From Pseudocercospora fijiensis CIRAD86 (taxonomy: Eukaryota; Ascomycota; Dothideomycetes; Mycosphaerellales; Mycosphaerellaceae): DNA of 64,000 bases. A program made the translations under genes and the position numbers. The notes below the pieces were generated by a model. It ran no database searches and was not told where the DNA came from. It saw only the letters and a program-made list of their open reading frames with translations. Where the stretch lies: contig NW_006921535.1 in NCBI RefSeq assembly GCF_000340215.1, positions 5,927,414 through 5,991,413 on the forward strand. The letters are read 5' to 3'. Every line of letters begins with the position of its first letter. Position 1 is the stretch's first letter. Shown piece by piece: positions 46,709 through 59,400 of the stretch.

Positions 46709-49560
46709 CTAAGGAAGTATATTGCTATCCTAATAGCTAAGAACGCGTATACGAGTAACTCTAGGAGCGCGATAGACATCCCTATACCTAAAGCGATAAG
46801 AATTATATACTTGTGTCCGTATTCGAAAAGCAGAAATATACAGATTAAGGTAACGGCTACCTTAACGCGCAACATCTCTCGAGCGCGATTCGTTATATTT
46901 TCCTAGTTAATACGCTAGCTCTCTACTATCGCTTCGATATTAGAGCGATCTATATTTAGCGCCTTAAGATCCTATAATTTGTTAGTACCTATTACTAGAC
47001 CGAAAACGATGTTACTACTACTCTATCGAAGCTATAAGCTTGCTAGGCAAGTCTTCCGCTATAGCGAGTAATAGCGGCAGTTTCTTTAAAATCGGCGTTA
47101 CTCTTTAGTACGCGTTAATCGCGAGTACGCTTATAGAACGAGGTAGTAGCGACTCGGGTAGTAGTTTCTCTTATACTAATGCGCGATAGTTAGCAAGCGA
47201 CGTATAATGCTCTAGAAGTAACTTCCGCTTATTAAGTAACTGCTTAATTAAGCTTCGGTAGTCTTGCTAAGAATAGTATATGCGCTAAACGGCCGATTAC
47301 CTACAATTAGCCGTCTAGAAGTTTCTGCTGCTTATCTGCCCTCTTTTACTCTAATACCTTCTTACTCGCCCTAGAGGTTAGACTATTCCGTACCCTTCTA
47401 GACAATATACTAACTCGCGTAGGTTATAGAGTCCTTAGTATTCGCTACTAAGACTATTACGGCGTAGTATCGCCTCGAATAGTTTCTCCGTTATAATTAC
47501 AATATCCGAGCGACCGTAGAGGCTATAGACCTTTTAGTAGAAATCTAGATGCCTCTAACGCCCTATTTCGTTATTAGCGGTTAGATGTTTTACGTTTTCT
47601 AGAATGTAATAGTTAATATTATTCGTAGGTATCGAATCGCTTAAGGAATAAGCAGTCGGCGTCGTTATCTAATTTGCCTCTCTAGTTTGCAATAGTTAGT
47701 AATCTGCTTCTCCTATTATATTTACGCTAGCGACTAACTTCGGGTAGGCAGACTAGCTTAACGTACCAATCTAGAAACTCTTTATAATACGCGCTATTCG
47801 TATCCTACAATCGAACGCCGGTACTGCCGCTTCTATAACTATAGGGCTCGTTGTTATAGATGCCCTCGAGGCCCTTATTAGCGCGGTTCGTATACTATAA
47901 GAGGGATAGATTATAAAGGGTACGGGGATAGGGTTAGCACTAAACAGATACGCTAGACATTAGCACTCTTCGAACACCCTTAGGTCTATATATAATAAAA
48001 AGCATTAGAGCGCTAAAAGTAGAACATAGCGACTATACTATATATACAACTATATATACTAATATCGAGAAGCGGGGGTCGCTCTAATAATAGAGCAAAA
48101 GCAGTCCGCTAATACATTTAGCAACGTTTTATAGTAATCTTTCGGGAACAAGTCTATAAGCGATATAACTTAACTATCGAAATAATGTAGGTCTAAGGGT
48201 CTCCGGTTACTAATATGCTAATAAGCAGATAAATCGTAAAGAGCACTGTTCGATTGTTAGAATATAATAGGATCGCGAATACTAGAGGCGCTTCTATAGG
48301 AAAGTTATATATCGCCTACGTATATAGAATATTATATTAATATTACACTCGAGGGCAAACTCGATAAATGCTTCGGATATCGTCCGCTTATATAAAGGTA
48401 GAAGCACTTTTTACTCGTCTATATCCTACGCTTTACTTTAATCCTCGATTAAGGATAGGCGGTAGAGCTCGTAGAATCGCTTAATCTACGTAAAGTAGGA
48501 TATAGACACATCTCGTCGTCGACATCCTATTATTATATTAATAGACGATGCTTTAATCCCCCTAGATCTAACTACGTAGTGTTACGGAGGCCGAGAACCT
48601 TATATAGGAAATTAGGGTTTACATTTCTTAAACGACGAAATATAGCTTTATTATATATACGCATTTTGCTGTCTATATAACACGCCCTCTTAAGCGCTAT
48701 ATATTTCTTAGTATCTAGTATCTATAGACCTATTAGAAAGCGAACGTAGCACCGTAGCGAAATCTAGCTAACCCTTCTCTATCCGCTACGATCTTATCTA
48801 GCTTAAGGGAGCCTTCTTCTACGAGAATGCAATGTCTACGCTGCACCTTAACCGCGTAAGTCTATATACTATTAGATAGTACAATGTCTCTACTAACGTC
48901 TAATACGTCGCTAATAAAGACTATCTTAATCTTGCACGTACCGTTAAGAATAGGCTATAGGTATTAGGCACTTAGACGGGAGCGGTCGATGCGGTAGTTT
49001 ATAAAAAGCTAGCTACCTAGCGCTATTATTAAGATTTTCATATAAATCTCTAGGTATTAAATTCTCGATATTTCTATGCTAAATAATTATACGATACGCG
49101 TCTATAGTCCGGAGAAAGCTAGAGAATGTTATTCCTCTTACTACTTATAGTCTTTTAATATAAGGGACTTACTATTTGCTAGAGGGGGCATGCCCGCCGG
49201 CGCTTTAGTAACAACCTTAGTCGTCGTATAGAATGCGTCTATAGCGGTAGTATACTAGGCCTTGTTTACTAGAGCCGCAATTGGGAGTGTCTTTTAGTAG
49301 ATAGTAAATAGTATCGACGCCTTTACGACAACGACATTGTGCTAAGTAGTAGTATACACCTCTTCTAGGATTATCTAGAGCAACTCTAGGGTATCGAAAA
49401 CCTATATTCTATTAGTGCGTTATAATCTCGATTAGATAGTAGTAGATACCTCTCTCGTAGCGCTTTTAAGTCGCCCCCGAGTCGCTAGCGCTATCTTTAG
49501 GAGTTTTGATTTTTTTTTTGATTTAGTTTATCTTCTTAGTAAAGATAGTATTATTAGCTA
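46687..49560 (-). pseudogene. Decayed large minus-strand protein with C-terminal membrane segments
   Basis: The minus strand is readable from about 49540 to a final TAG at 46687. The best parts are ILENVKHLTANNEIG (about 47620), FYQKVYSLYGRSDIVIITEK, then KLLLEHYTSLANYRALVQEK (about 47200), and a stop-free C-terminal 62 codons with two or three membrane segments (VAVTLICIFLLFEYGHKYII and IALGIGMSIALLELLVYAFL). A frame change near 47020 may mark an intron. The upstream part (48300-49500) could be a second gene. The general plan, a long helical soluble region and a membrane tail, resembles many fungal hypothetical proteins, but no domain was identified. Confidence 0.45.
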
Positions 49561-49949
49561 AGCTTTAACGGCCCGTACGGACGAAAACAGGCAAGACCTT
49601 ATAAGCAGTTTGCGTTACTACGAGTTGCCGCTAGCTTTAATATAACGATATATTATCTATCCCGAAATACGTGTTATAGATAGTAACTAAGAGTAGACGA
49701 CGATAACATATAGTCTTAACCTTAGTTATAGTATACTAGTAGCTAGCGATACGTTATTTATTATCTCTTAATTTATAGGTAGGCATTAGAAGTAGTAGCA
49801 ATAGCAATACTAGCTCTGTTTCCGGTCTCAAAGATGAAACGCGCTAGAGCCGTAGTATATAATTCTATATTTGCCTACGAAAACTCTTTCGTACGTCGAT
49901 ATCGCGCAATATTTCGAATATTACGCTAATCTGCTATCGAGCCTATTAC

Positions 49950-51345
49950 GACTTATAATAGCGCTACCTATCCCCTCTATCCTCTTCTTACTAGTCGCTA
50001 TTCCTATTAATATACTTATCGCGTTGACACTGTACTAACATTTTAGAATAGACGGTGTTTACTCCCTAGGGGTACTCGAGGTATTTAGGGCGCGGCCTAG
50101 ATTGTCCTTTGTTATACTTTTAGCGATAGGAAAAATGATTACTACCTACTATTCTCCTTATATTAATATAGCTATCTACGCTATGTCTACCGCAACAACT
50201 TAGTAAGGCCGTCTTAATTCTCGTAACTTTTCTATAGCTAATAGTATACCTTAGTAGCGCAGTTAATAAAGCTATACTAAAGATCCTACTTCTATATTAC
50301 TTCCCCGATATTTAACGCGCTATTCTAAATATTATTGCTATAATAATTGCCCTATTCGTCTCTAGCTTCTACGTTTTTACGATACTAGCTATTATAGCTC
50401 TAGTAGTATACTATCTACTATATCGCGCTCCGGCTCGTTATCTACGGCGAGATTTCTATTAGGTTCTATAGTTTGCGGCGTATATAACCCTCCTATTAGG
50501 ATTATTTAGCCTATAGATTATACAATATTCGGATGAATGTCTATACGATTGTCCTCTACTGCAAGACTAGAGTGCCTATACGCTCTATCGTACTATTACG
50601 AACAATACGAATACCTTTGCGAATCTACTAGCGCTAATAGTGCTAGCTTCCGCCGAGAGGACCTATTATGCCTTTAACGTATAAGTTAAGTAATTTAAAT
50701 ATACTAGTAGTTATCTCTAATTAGTACTAGACTTTTTTACGTTAACGCCGTTACTCTATTATAGCTCTACGCTCCTCTCGTCTAGTAGAGTGCCTTAACG
50801 ACTACAAATCGTAAGTCTAATATATATATATAGAGACAATAGACTGCTTACGCTAGATAGAAACCAATTACTAGCTATTTGATTATTCTGTCTACTCTCG
50901 AAAGAGCAACTATAACTTGCTTAACTAGAACCTACTGCTTACTAACCCTAAAGAACTCTTCGTTTCTCTAGCGTCCTTATACTTTACGGCTGTATACGCA
51001 GTTGCGCGGCATCCGGAAAGAATCTAGGTTATTATAGGATTTGTGCGGTAGATATACCGACGGTAAGTTAATATTAGTGTCTTTAGCAAGATATACAAAT
51101 ACTAATATTATAAAGGCTATAGGGGCTCGCATTTCAAGTAGGCGAAGGTTAGCATTGTATATACTAGCTAATATATAGACAGGGTATAAACATAATAGAC
51201 GTAGAAGAGTCTAAATAGCTCGAATATATTAAGAACATACTACCGCCGGAGATTGATAATATAGAAGGCTATAAGAGTATTGTATTCGACGAGGAAGAAA
51301 TAGAGGTTAAATTAGAGGTAGATTTTAACGACTTCGAGTAATGTT
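49950..51345 (+). pseudogene. Decayed multi-pass membrane protein
   Basis: The plus strand gives membrane segments NIIAIIIALFVSSFYVFTIL and AIIALVVYYLLY (about 50330-50420), AAYITLLLGLFSLQII (about 50475-50525), then DECLYDCPLL with paired Cys that could form an extracellular loop. LLALIVLASAERTYYAF (about 50625) and FFTLTPLLYYSSTLL (about 50735) follow. The spacing of the hydrophobic stretches resembles a seven-segment fungal membrane protein, but a family call would be guesswork. The tail (about 51190-51340) is acidic and ends DFNDFE before TAA. Stops are TAG/TAA. Confidence 0.45.
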
Positions 51346-51564
51346 ACTAGTACCGGTAAGCGCCGTAGGTAGAGATTCAGATAAATTATTCGAACGCTAG
51401 CCTTGCCTACTACTATATATATTCTATAACTAACGCATTTTATTTAATATACTAAATTAGGCCTAAATAAGTGTAATTACACTAAGAATCTCCCGCTTAT
51501 TATAAGTTTGTATATGTCGTAGATGTAAAAAGAATAAAGCCTAATAGTAGGCCTAAATTCGATT

Positions 51565-52265
51565 AAATCTCGCCCTCCTTAGCGGCGGCTATTTCCGTAG
51601 CGATAATCTTATCTTCCCTCTTCGCGACCTATTCTCGTATACCTTCTTTTAATCGCGACCTTATTCTAGTCTACTTATTTAACTTATTAGGCTAGTTAGA
51701 CTTGTCTATATTAGCGATATTATTAAGGCGCTAGCCTATACCGACGAAGGCCTTAATATAGGCGCGTAGAGAGTCCGTTTCCGCGAATGCCGGCTAGACT
51801 CTAACCTAGTCGAAGAATTCCTTCGTTAAGTCCTTAGTTACTCGAAACCTCGCCGCTAACGGCACTTTAAACGGCGCCTTATACCTAGAGCGATATCTAG
51901 CAAGAGTACGGGTAGGAGTCTTCGAAGGAGTGCTAGGAATAATACTAGTGCCTTTGTTCTGTTAGTATAGCATTCCGCCGAGAACCTCTCCGAATAACTT
52001 CGCTATTCCGGCGCTAGCTTTAGGCGAGTTACTCTCGCTATTACGGCGTATACGCTTTATAGTCTCTTTCTAATACTTTAACTAATATTTGCGAGAGATT
52101 AGCATAATCTTAATCCTTAATAGAAGCCTATCCGGCTAAGAGCCGTCCTTATTCTATATATATTCGCCCTTCTAGATAGCCTTAGAGATCTCGATAAGGG
52201 CGGCTTCGTACTAAGGGAAGTAATTCTCGCTAACTTCCTTAATACTACGGTTACGCTAGTACGTA
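51565..52265 (-). pseudogene. Decayed soluble basic protein, unrecognised
   Basis: A minus frame of about 230 codons is readable with few stops: KEVSENYFPQYEAALIEI near 52230, RLLLRIKIMLISRKYQLKYQ near 52110, KASAGIAKLFGEVLGGMLY near 52000, then a basic middle and an Ala/Glu/Lys C-terminus (IATEIAAAKEGEI) near 51570. It contains no obvious catalytic motif. It lies directly upstream of the element B LTR and in the opposite direction. Confidence 0.45.
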
Positions 52266-52269
52266 GTAT

Positions 52270-52540
52270 TAGCTAGTAACCGGCCCTACACCTATAGGCT
52301 AGTTTTGAGCCTATATAAGAGGCCTCCTTCTGTATTGTAGATAGAGTATTAACCTCGTATAGCACATTGTTTATGTTACACTTCTATAATGCCTATGTTG
52401 CAGGGCTCTAGTTATTAGCCTAAGCGACAGTCTCGTTATCCTATCTTGCTAAACATAGCTACCTATATTGCTATAGGTTATATTACCCTCGGTAGCCTAT
52501 ACTATTGCTACGAGTAGTAGTAGTAGTGTTAGTTTCCGTC
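52270..52540 (+). repeat. Putative 5' LTR of element B (left edge uncertain)
   Basis: Placed by its right edge, which is set by the primer-binding-like site shared with element A (52547). A TATA-like box, cctatataagagg, is at 52310-52322, as expected for an LTR promoter. The left edge is a guess from the end of the neighbouring gene. The matching 3' LTR would lie beyond the window. Confidence 0.45.
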
Positions 52541-52546
52541 CTTTAT

Positions 52547-52564
52547 TAGAGCCGAAGGTAGGGC
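52547..52564 (+). promoter_or_regulatory. Primer-binding-like site of element B
   Basis: TAGAGCCGAAGGTAGGGC is identical over 18 bases to the sequence next to the 5' LTR of element A. It is preceded by ctttat, giving a RIP-altered ATCAGAGCC-like site. Confidence 0.6.
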
Positions 52565-52588
52565 TATCTCTTTATATCTAACAGGTTC

Positions 52589-52600
52589 GGGTATGTTAAA
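52589..52600 (+). promoter_or_regulatory. Possible 5' splice donor in element B leader
   Basis: GGGTATGTTAAA contains the fungal donor consensus GTATGT about 25 bp after the primer-binding-like site, as in element A. Confidence 0.3.
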
Positions 52601-53096
52601 GGTAGTCTCTAGGCACGAATAGCTATAACCGAAGCGAGGGTACAATAAGAGCCTACGATACGGACGATACCGAAGTATCTTAAGGGGCCGTTACGACAAG
52701 CAGAGAAACCTCTTAACGAGGGCATCGCTTTGACCCCGAAAAGCTGCAAACCCTTAGGACTGTTATAGCTTAGGGCCTAGTCTATAACTATAGCTAGCTT
52801 CTAAGGACTCGGCTCCGGGTCGAAGACCTATTTAGTACCGCTTGCTCGAGATAAGCTACCGCCCGCCTAAGGAGAAGATAGACTAATTACCTATCGGCCT
52901 TGCTTAGTTTGCTAAGACTATCTATACGATAGCAATTTCTAGATTATAGGTCGGATGCCTAGACAGTTCCCCTATTAACTAGGTAGATTGTTTCGGGATT
53001 CGCTACCTCGTTCGGACAGTGCTTAGCCTTCTACTAGAAAAAGAAGGTCCCCGCCCCCCCCCGCCTAGCTAAAGGAGATACGAGCTAGTTTCTAGG

Positions 53097-53115
53097 ATCT
53101 AGGTATAAATAGAGA
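53097..53115 (+). promoter_or_regulatory. TATA-like box in element B leader
   Basis: ggtataaatagagattgca stands about 240 bp before the Gag ATG. It could drive a transcript shorter than the LTR transcript. Confidence 0.35.
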
Positions 53116-53162
53116 TTGCAGTCTCTCCCTCCGAGCGGCTTTCGTCTAATACTAAACTTAGC

Positions 53163-53191
53163 TCCTAGGGGTATATAGGCGACCCCTAGGA
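53163..53191 (+). repeat. Inverted repeat hairpin in element B leader
   Basis: Perfect 10-bp arms tcctaggggt and acccctagga are separated by nine bases. They share CCTAGGGGT with the boundary motif that follows ten bases later. Confidence 0.75.
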
Positions 53192-53200
53192 GGCTAAATT

Positions 53201-53227
53201 CTAATGCTACCCTAGGGGTAATATTAG
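53201..53227 (+). promoter_or_regulatory. Element B boundary motif, copy 1 (before Gag)
   Basis: 27-bp imperfect palindrome, ctaatgctacc then ctaggggtaatattag. Its centre is CCCTAGGGG where the other copies have CCCCGGGGG. It is 120 bp before the Gag ATG. Confidence 0.75.
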
Positions 53228-53346
53228 AAGAAAACAGCCTAGTATACTATTCTCTCGCATAGCAACATCGAAACAAACCAAACCTATAATATACACTAAA
53301 AACACTTTCCTATAGCATTTTATTTTAACTACTTTACGACAATCGA

Positions 53347-56300
53347 ATGAGCTCTAGCTCTAGCGAAAACGAGCATTACGAATTAGCGGAATCTTCGGAA
53401 TCTGATAACCTACCGGACCCTATTAACGAAGAAATCAGGCGACGACTAGTTGTTATAAGCGCCGTCGAACTAGGGGCTGTCGAGCCTTCTACGCCCGAGG
53501 CCCTCTACAATATCGTTATAAAGATAATTCAAGGGCAAACTAACCTTCTCCGTTAGAATAGGCGTCGCCTACTAGAGCTAGGAAGCAGTAGGAACCCTTT
53601 ATTCGAAGGGTAGAACGCTACGGCGTACGTAGAGCGCTTTAAGGACAACTTAGCCGAGTACGGACTCGAAGAGGAGTCGGACTAGTACAAGGTCCGGTCC
53701 CTTACGAGGACTACTATTACTAAGCTTTACCGAACCCTTAGAACCCTAGTTAGCTACCTAGAAAAGGACGATAAGTCTAATACCGACTAGGAGGTCTTTA
53801 AGCAGGCCTTTATAAGGGAGTATCGGGATCGCGATAGCCGTCGTATTAAAGGCAGTCGTACGTAGCTTAAGAACCTCTATATAGAGAGGCGTACCGAAGA
53901 TAACGACCTAAAGGAGTACGTCCGCGAATTTGTTAAGTTAGCGGACGGCATCGACTAGCAGGACCTCGAGAATTCTTAGAGAACGAGGCTACTCCTTAAA
54001 GGGTTGCCGTAGTCTACGGCTAAGCGTATCTTCCGTCGCTACAAGCTTAGCGAAGCTAATCCTAAGACCTTTAGGAAGTATAAAGAGGTCCTAGAGGCTG
54101 TTAAGGACGATATTAATAGCTCTACCGATGTAAAGAAGTTCATTTACGGCGAGGACCGGAATAACCTAGCCTAGGTAAGGAACGATACCTCGGGAACTAG
54201 AGGGCCTAAGTTTCTTCCTAAATCGCAAAGTAGTCCTAGTACCGTAACTCCTACCGTTACTAAGCATTCTTAGGACGTTGCGGACTTAGCTGAATCCCTA
54301 GCCTAGCTTAACCTTAATACGAAAGCACTATAGCGAGTTAGGGAGGTTATTAATACTAGTACACTAAAGGATATGCTACCGGTCTACTAGATTTCCGATC
54401 CCAACTACCCTAAGGCCCCTTTAGTTAACGTCTACGCTATGCGAAAGATCTATTCTAACTTAGATAGCAAGTGCTAGATGTGCGGCGGTTTTAAATATAT
54501 TCAATTAGACTACCCTATCTAGAAAGAGCTTCTTAAGAGGAAGCTCGTTATATAAGTAAATAGTCGGTTCTACTATACCGACACCGGCGACAAGATTGAC
54601 TTCGAGTAGGATCGTAGAGCTCCGAAGCTGCCTTAACTTAGGAGTCTTCTAGAGAAGAAGTATAGTAGCAAGATCGAGTTTAAGGATACTAGGAACAGTA
54701 CCCTCGCCGCTATTGCTAAACGAGAAACTTAGAAGGTTAGGGCAAAACAGGTTAAGGAGCGGAGCAGTAATAGTACTACTAAGCCTATCAAAGTCAACTT
54801 TGTGTCTTAGGATCCGGACGTAGTTACTAATGTTTACGCGGTTACTAAGAACAGTGTAGATGTCTACGCTACTATACGGTCTTAGACCTAGTCCTAAAGC
54901 AAGGGTAAGAACCCTTAGAACCCTACTCGCCCTAGTACGGTAGCCCCTACTAGGGTACTAAAGAACAAGGCGGCCGACAAGGCTAAGTAACAGCGCGAGT
55001 TAACCGCAAAAACTAAGACTCTCTAGATAGCTATAGACCGTACTGCCCGATCTAGCACTATACCTAGTACCGCACCTAGCACCCTACCTATAGAAAGCCT
55101 AGTCGTCCTAGAGACTCTAGAGGTCGATATAGAGGATGTTGCTACCGACATTAGTAGCACCCTAGGTCTAGCTAACCCGCCGGCCTACAAACGAAAGTTA
55201 GCCGACCTAAAGAGCTTTCGCTTTAATAGGTATATAAAGAAGTATAGTGCCGGGCCTACTAACTCTTACGATATAAAGGCAAATGCTCTCTTCTAGGCTT
55301 TATAGTTCCTAGACCTTAAGTCTAACGTGTCTATAGGAGAGCTTCTAGTATACGGTTTGCCTACTAACCTGTTCTAGAGCCGGATTCCTAACGATGCTAC
55401 CTTTATAAAAGACCTTGCAGCTCTCCGACGTAAATAGGGGCGAGAGGACTATATCGACGTCTCTTCCCTATAGTTCCTTCCTAAGTTTTTAGGGGCCTAG
55501 GAGTTAGTAGAAGGCGAATTAGTAACCTACGAGAGCTAGGAGACTATCGATAATGCTAACGAAGAGGGGATTAAGGAGATAGGCTAAGGGGATAATAATA
55601 ATACCGACCCTACTTCGGTTTCAGTTTCTATTAAGGCTGTCCGATTTACTAGCTAACAAATCGGTCGAGTAGGACCTCCTCGACCTAAGGAACTTTACTC
55701 TATCCCTAATAATGTAGACCTTTCCGCAGTTACCCGTTCCTTTACCGTCGTTCCCGCTATCTATATCTAAGTTACTATCGGAAGCTATAGTTAGTAGTTG
55801 CTAGCAATGCTTGATAATAGTTTAGAGTTACTTATTATAAGTAAGCGCTAGGCTAAACAGCTCCGACTGCTAATAAATAGAGATATTTCCCTTAGTATAT
55901 AGGGAGTAAATAGGGAGGTTGCGCTAGTAGGTGCCTGCTATAATATTATAGTAGACGCTTTCGGCATATGCTTTTCCTTTACCTTCTAGATTGCCGCTAA
56001 CCCGAACACGCTAATTATTCTAGGTCGACTATAGTCTCGTATAACCCGGGGTGTCTAGCGCAACTGCGACGATAGCTCCTAGGAAGGAACTATCGCTAAC
56101 TAGAAGGGCAACCGAGTCGTGTTTACTAGTTATGTCGGAAACACTAGCTACAAGTCCTACGAGGATATCCTTACTACTTCTAAGCGCTCTTCGGGAAACG
56201 CTATAGCGCGGTTATAAGACCGGCAATCTGCGCTATAAGTTAATATAGCTTAAATAGGTTATATCTAGAGGTGCGCCGCTCCGTACGATAAGGCTAGTTT

Positions 56301-56440
56301 CTAGGCTCTGCACTAAGGAGACGAATGCTCGAAGCGATAGCGAGCATAATAGTGCAACGACTACCTAGTGTACGAATCTCGGTAATAATGCTGTCGTAGG
56401 CATCGCCGCCGGAAGCGGATCTACCCGAATCCGAACTAAC
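53347..56440 (+). pseudogene. gag-pro: Element B Gag-Pro: capsid, zinc knuckle, aspartic protease
   Basis: A kept ATG at 53347 starts MSSSSSENEHYELAES, and the first 69 codons are free of stops. The capsid-like region follows, with YVERFKDNLAEYGLEE and YVREFVKLADGID. At 54472-54513 there is a CCHC zinc knuckle pattern in which the second Cys is kept and the His and last Cys are Tyr through CAT-to-TAT and TGC-to-TAC. The protease active site appears as LAMLDNSLELLIISK (about 55800), with Asp kept and the following Ser-Gly altered, and IILGRPQ-like sequence (about 56010) follows. The later half has dozens of TAG/TAA. The frame runs close to boundary motif 2, after which Pol continues in the -1 frame. 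Confidence 0.85.
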
Positions 56441-56456
56441 TAATCAGAACGCCGAG

Positions 56457-56483
56457 CTAATACTACCCCGGGGGTGTTATTAG
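56457..56483 (+). promoter_or_regulatory. Element B boundary motif, copy 2 (protease / RT)
   Basis: Palindrome ctaatactaccccggggg followed by tgttattag. It is identical to copy 4 over 27 bases although one lies inside or next to coding sequence and the other in a spacer. In the Pol frame it reads LILPRGCY and then a stop of RIP type. Confidence 0.8.
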
Positions 56484-59400
56484 GAATCTAACGTTTTCGC
56501 CGGAATTATAAATTAGGATTACTAGCTGTATACCTACCGACTTAAGGAGACTTCTAATAAAGTTTACGCGCTATTCTGTTGCGCTAATCTCCGGGCCTAA
56601 CGTTAAAGAGAGAGAGCTCGGGTATTACGAGCGGTTAGTATATATACCCTATATAAGAGGGTAGCTAACAAGATTAAGCCCGTAAAAGGCAGCGTATATA
56701 TAACCGATAGGTCTAATCCTAGTAGAAATCCTAACTAGCGACAAAAGTGCCTTAACCGCGAAGCGATATTAATACCTAGGGATAGTCTATACGACTAGAG
56801 GTACATTACTAAAAAGTTCTCCGCTATTCCTAGGGGATCGAGGCTAACGCCGGAGAGACTAGCGAACATTAAACCTAGCATCGAGCTTTCGGATCTCGAA
56901 CTAGATTTGCTATACGAGCTTCTATACAACCGCGAAGCCGTATTAGTATATAACTTTACGTATCTAGGCAGGATTAACCCGGAGGTTGCCCCTCTATAGA
57001 GGATCCGAACGATCGAGTATAAGCCTTAGGCTTACCTAGGGTTCAAGCTAAACCTAAGCCTAAGAGGTGTAGTTAAGGATATAATACGGCAGCGTGTGAA
57101 GGCTAGTACCTTAGAGCCTTCCTATGCCTCGTATCGCAACCTATACTTCCTAGTTTAGAAGAAGACAGCTCCTAGGGAACTAAAGAAGTACCGTCTAATT
57201 AACGCTATATAAAAGTTTAACGCAGTTACGATTAGAGATACTAACCTCCCTCCGGAGACTAATAGGTTCTCGGAAGCTTTTGCTAACTGTGTTATAGCCT
57301 TACTAGTTAATGTTTTCTCGGGCTACGACTAGATCCCTCTCTATCCTAATAGCCGCGACCTTACTAGTTTCGAGACACCTCTTAGGCTATATAGACAAAC
57401 CACCCTTCTATAAGGGGCAACTAACTCCGTAGCCTAGTTCGTTCGCATTATAAACTAAGTCCTCGCGGCCTATATCTCCTATATAGCGATGCCTTTCCTT
57501 AACGACATTAGCATTAAGGGCCCTAAAACTAGGTACGATAATAAAGAAGTAGAGCCTAGCATCCGCAGGTTCTTTCTCGAACATATTTAGAACCTCGATA
57601 GTGTCCTCTGCGACCTAGAGCGAGCTAACCTAACGGTATATAGGGAGAAGCTTTAGCTCCTATATAAACGAATGAATATTATCGGGTTTGTAACTAATAA
57701 GAACGGCCGCTATCCTAACAATGCACGGGTCCTAAAGATTGTATCCTAGCCCGACCCTACCTACTAGAAAGATATCCGGATCTAGCTTAGAGTAGTCTCC
57801 TACTTCCGCATCTAGGTCGAAAACTTTACGTTAGTATATAAGCCTCTGTACGCCTTGCTTAAGAAGGATGTAGAGTTTAAATAGACCTCCGTTTACTAAG
57901 CCGCTAAGGACAAGGTTACTAAGGCACTTGTTAGCGCGCCTGCGCTTACCTCTATTAACTACTCGGAAGGCGTAGGTCTGCTAATTATTGCTATCGACTC
58001 GAGCGGGGAAGGCTACGGCGAGATACTAATATAGTGTAATCGTAAGGAGCCCTCCTTACGTTACCCTATCCGGTACGAGTCCGGTCTATAGAAACCTATC
58101 GAGGCCCGATACGATACTAGCAAGCGAGAGTGCCTTAGTATCTATAAGGCTCTTAAGAAGTTCCGACCTTAGCTCTTTAGAGTGTTCTTTCGCCTAGAAG
58201 TCGACGCTTAGACGCTAGTCTATTAACTTAACCGTATAGCCTCCGACCTGCCTAACTCTACGATAGCTCGGTAGGTTGCCTAGATCTATTTGTTTGATTT
58301 CGACGTCTTCTATGTTCCTAGCAAGAAGCATACTAGACCGGATAGCCTTTCTAGAAGGCCTACTATAGAAGAGGACATCGCCGAGATAATAGAAGAAGAG
58401 GATATCGACGCGGTTATTGACCGCACCTTCTTTACTACCTTCTATATTAATGCTATGCCGGTAATTACTAGGCCTACTACCGACGACCAACCTAGTAACT
58501 AGCCTAACGAAGACCCTACTACTAACGACGAGGGCTAGGACGATACTAAGGCGGGCGAACTAGATAGGGATAATATCCTTAATAGGGTCTACTCCGACGA
58601 CTCCTATAATATCGCCTACTTCCTTACCTATACGAAGAGAGCTCCCGGTCTGTTAAAGAGTTAATACTATCGTATTATTCGCTATTCTCGGAGATTCCTT
58701 ATTAAGGATCGCATCCTTTAGCGATAGGCTATAGTTAATGTACCGCTCTAGCGTATTATTAACGATCTAGTAGCCCGACAAGAAATCCTTCGTTTCGTTT
58801 ACGATAAGCTCGGCTACCGGGCGGCGGAGGGCACCTTCGATGTCCTTCGTCGTCGGTACTAGTAGGACGGCGTATAGGCCGATGTCTCCCGCTACTATAA
58901 GAGCTGTCCTAAGTACAACTTTAGGAATAGCTACCGGCGTCTAGGAGAGCTACGTATCCCTACTACCTAGTTAGTTAGGGAGCGGTAGTATAGCGATAGG
59001 GTCTATCTTAGCCGCAATAATAGCCTATATATTATTCGAGAGGGTCTTTCTCGATAGCCGGAGGCCTATTATTTCTACAAAGGTTGCGGTGCTATTAATG
59101 CCCGTAATATAGCTACCTTCCTGTTTAAGGATCTGTTTTACCGCTAGGGAACACCTTACGAGGTTATCTTAGATAACGCTACGAACAATATAGCTAAGGA
59201 GGTTCAAGCGCTACTTGTTTCGTATAGGGCGAAAAACGTTCGCATCTCCCCGTACTATCCCTAATCGAATGCTATTATTAAGCGCGGCTATCGGTCGTTA
59301 ATTAATGCCCTATCTAAGATGACTAATAGTAGCGACAGATTAGTTCCTATTTCTACCCGCGTCCTAGCCCTTCTCTAGGCGGACCGAACTACTATTGTCG

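Noticed and set aside
58215..58490. Minus-strand ORF of 91 codons
   Set aside because: Antisense to the RNase H region of element B, which is clearly coding on the plus strand.
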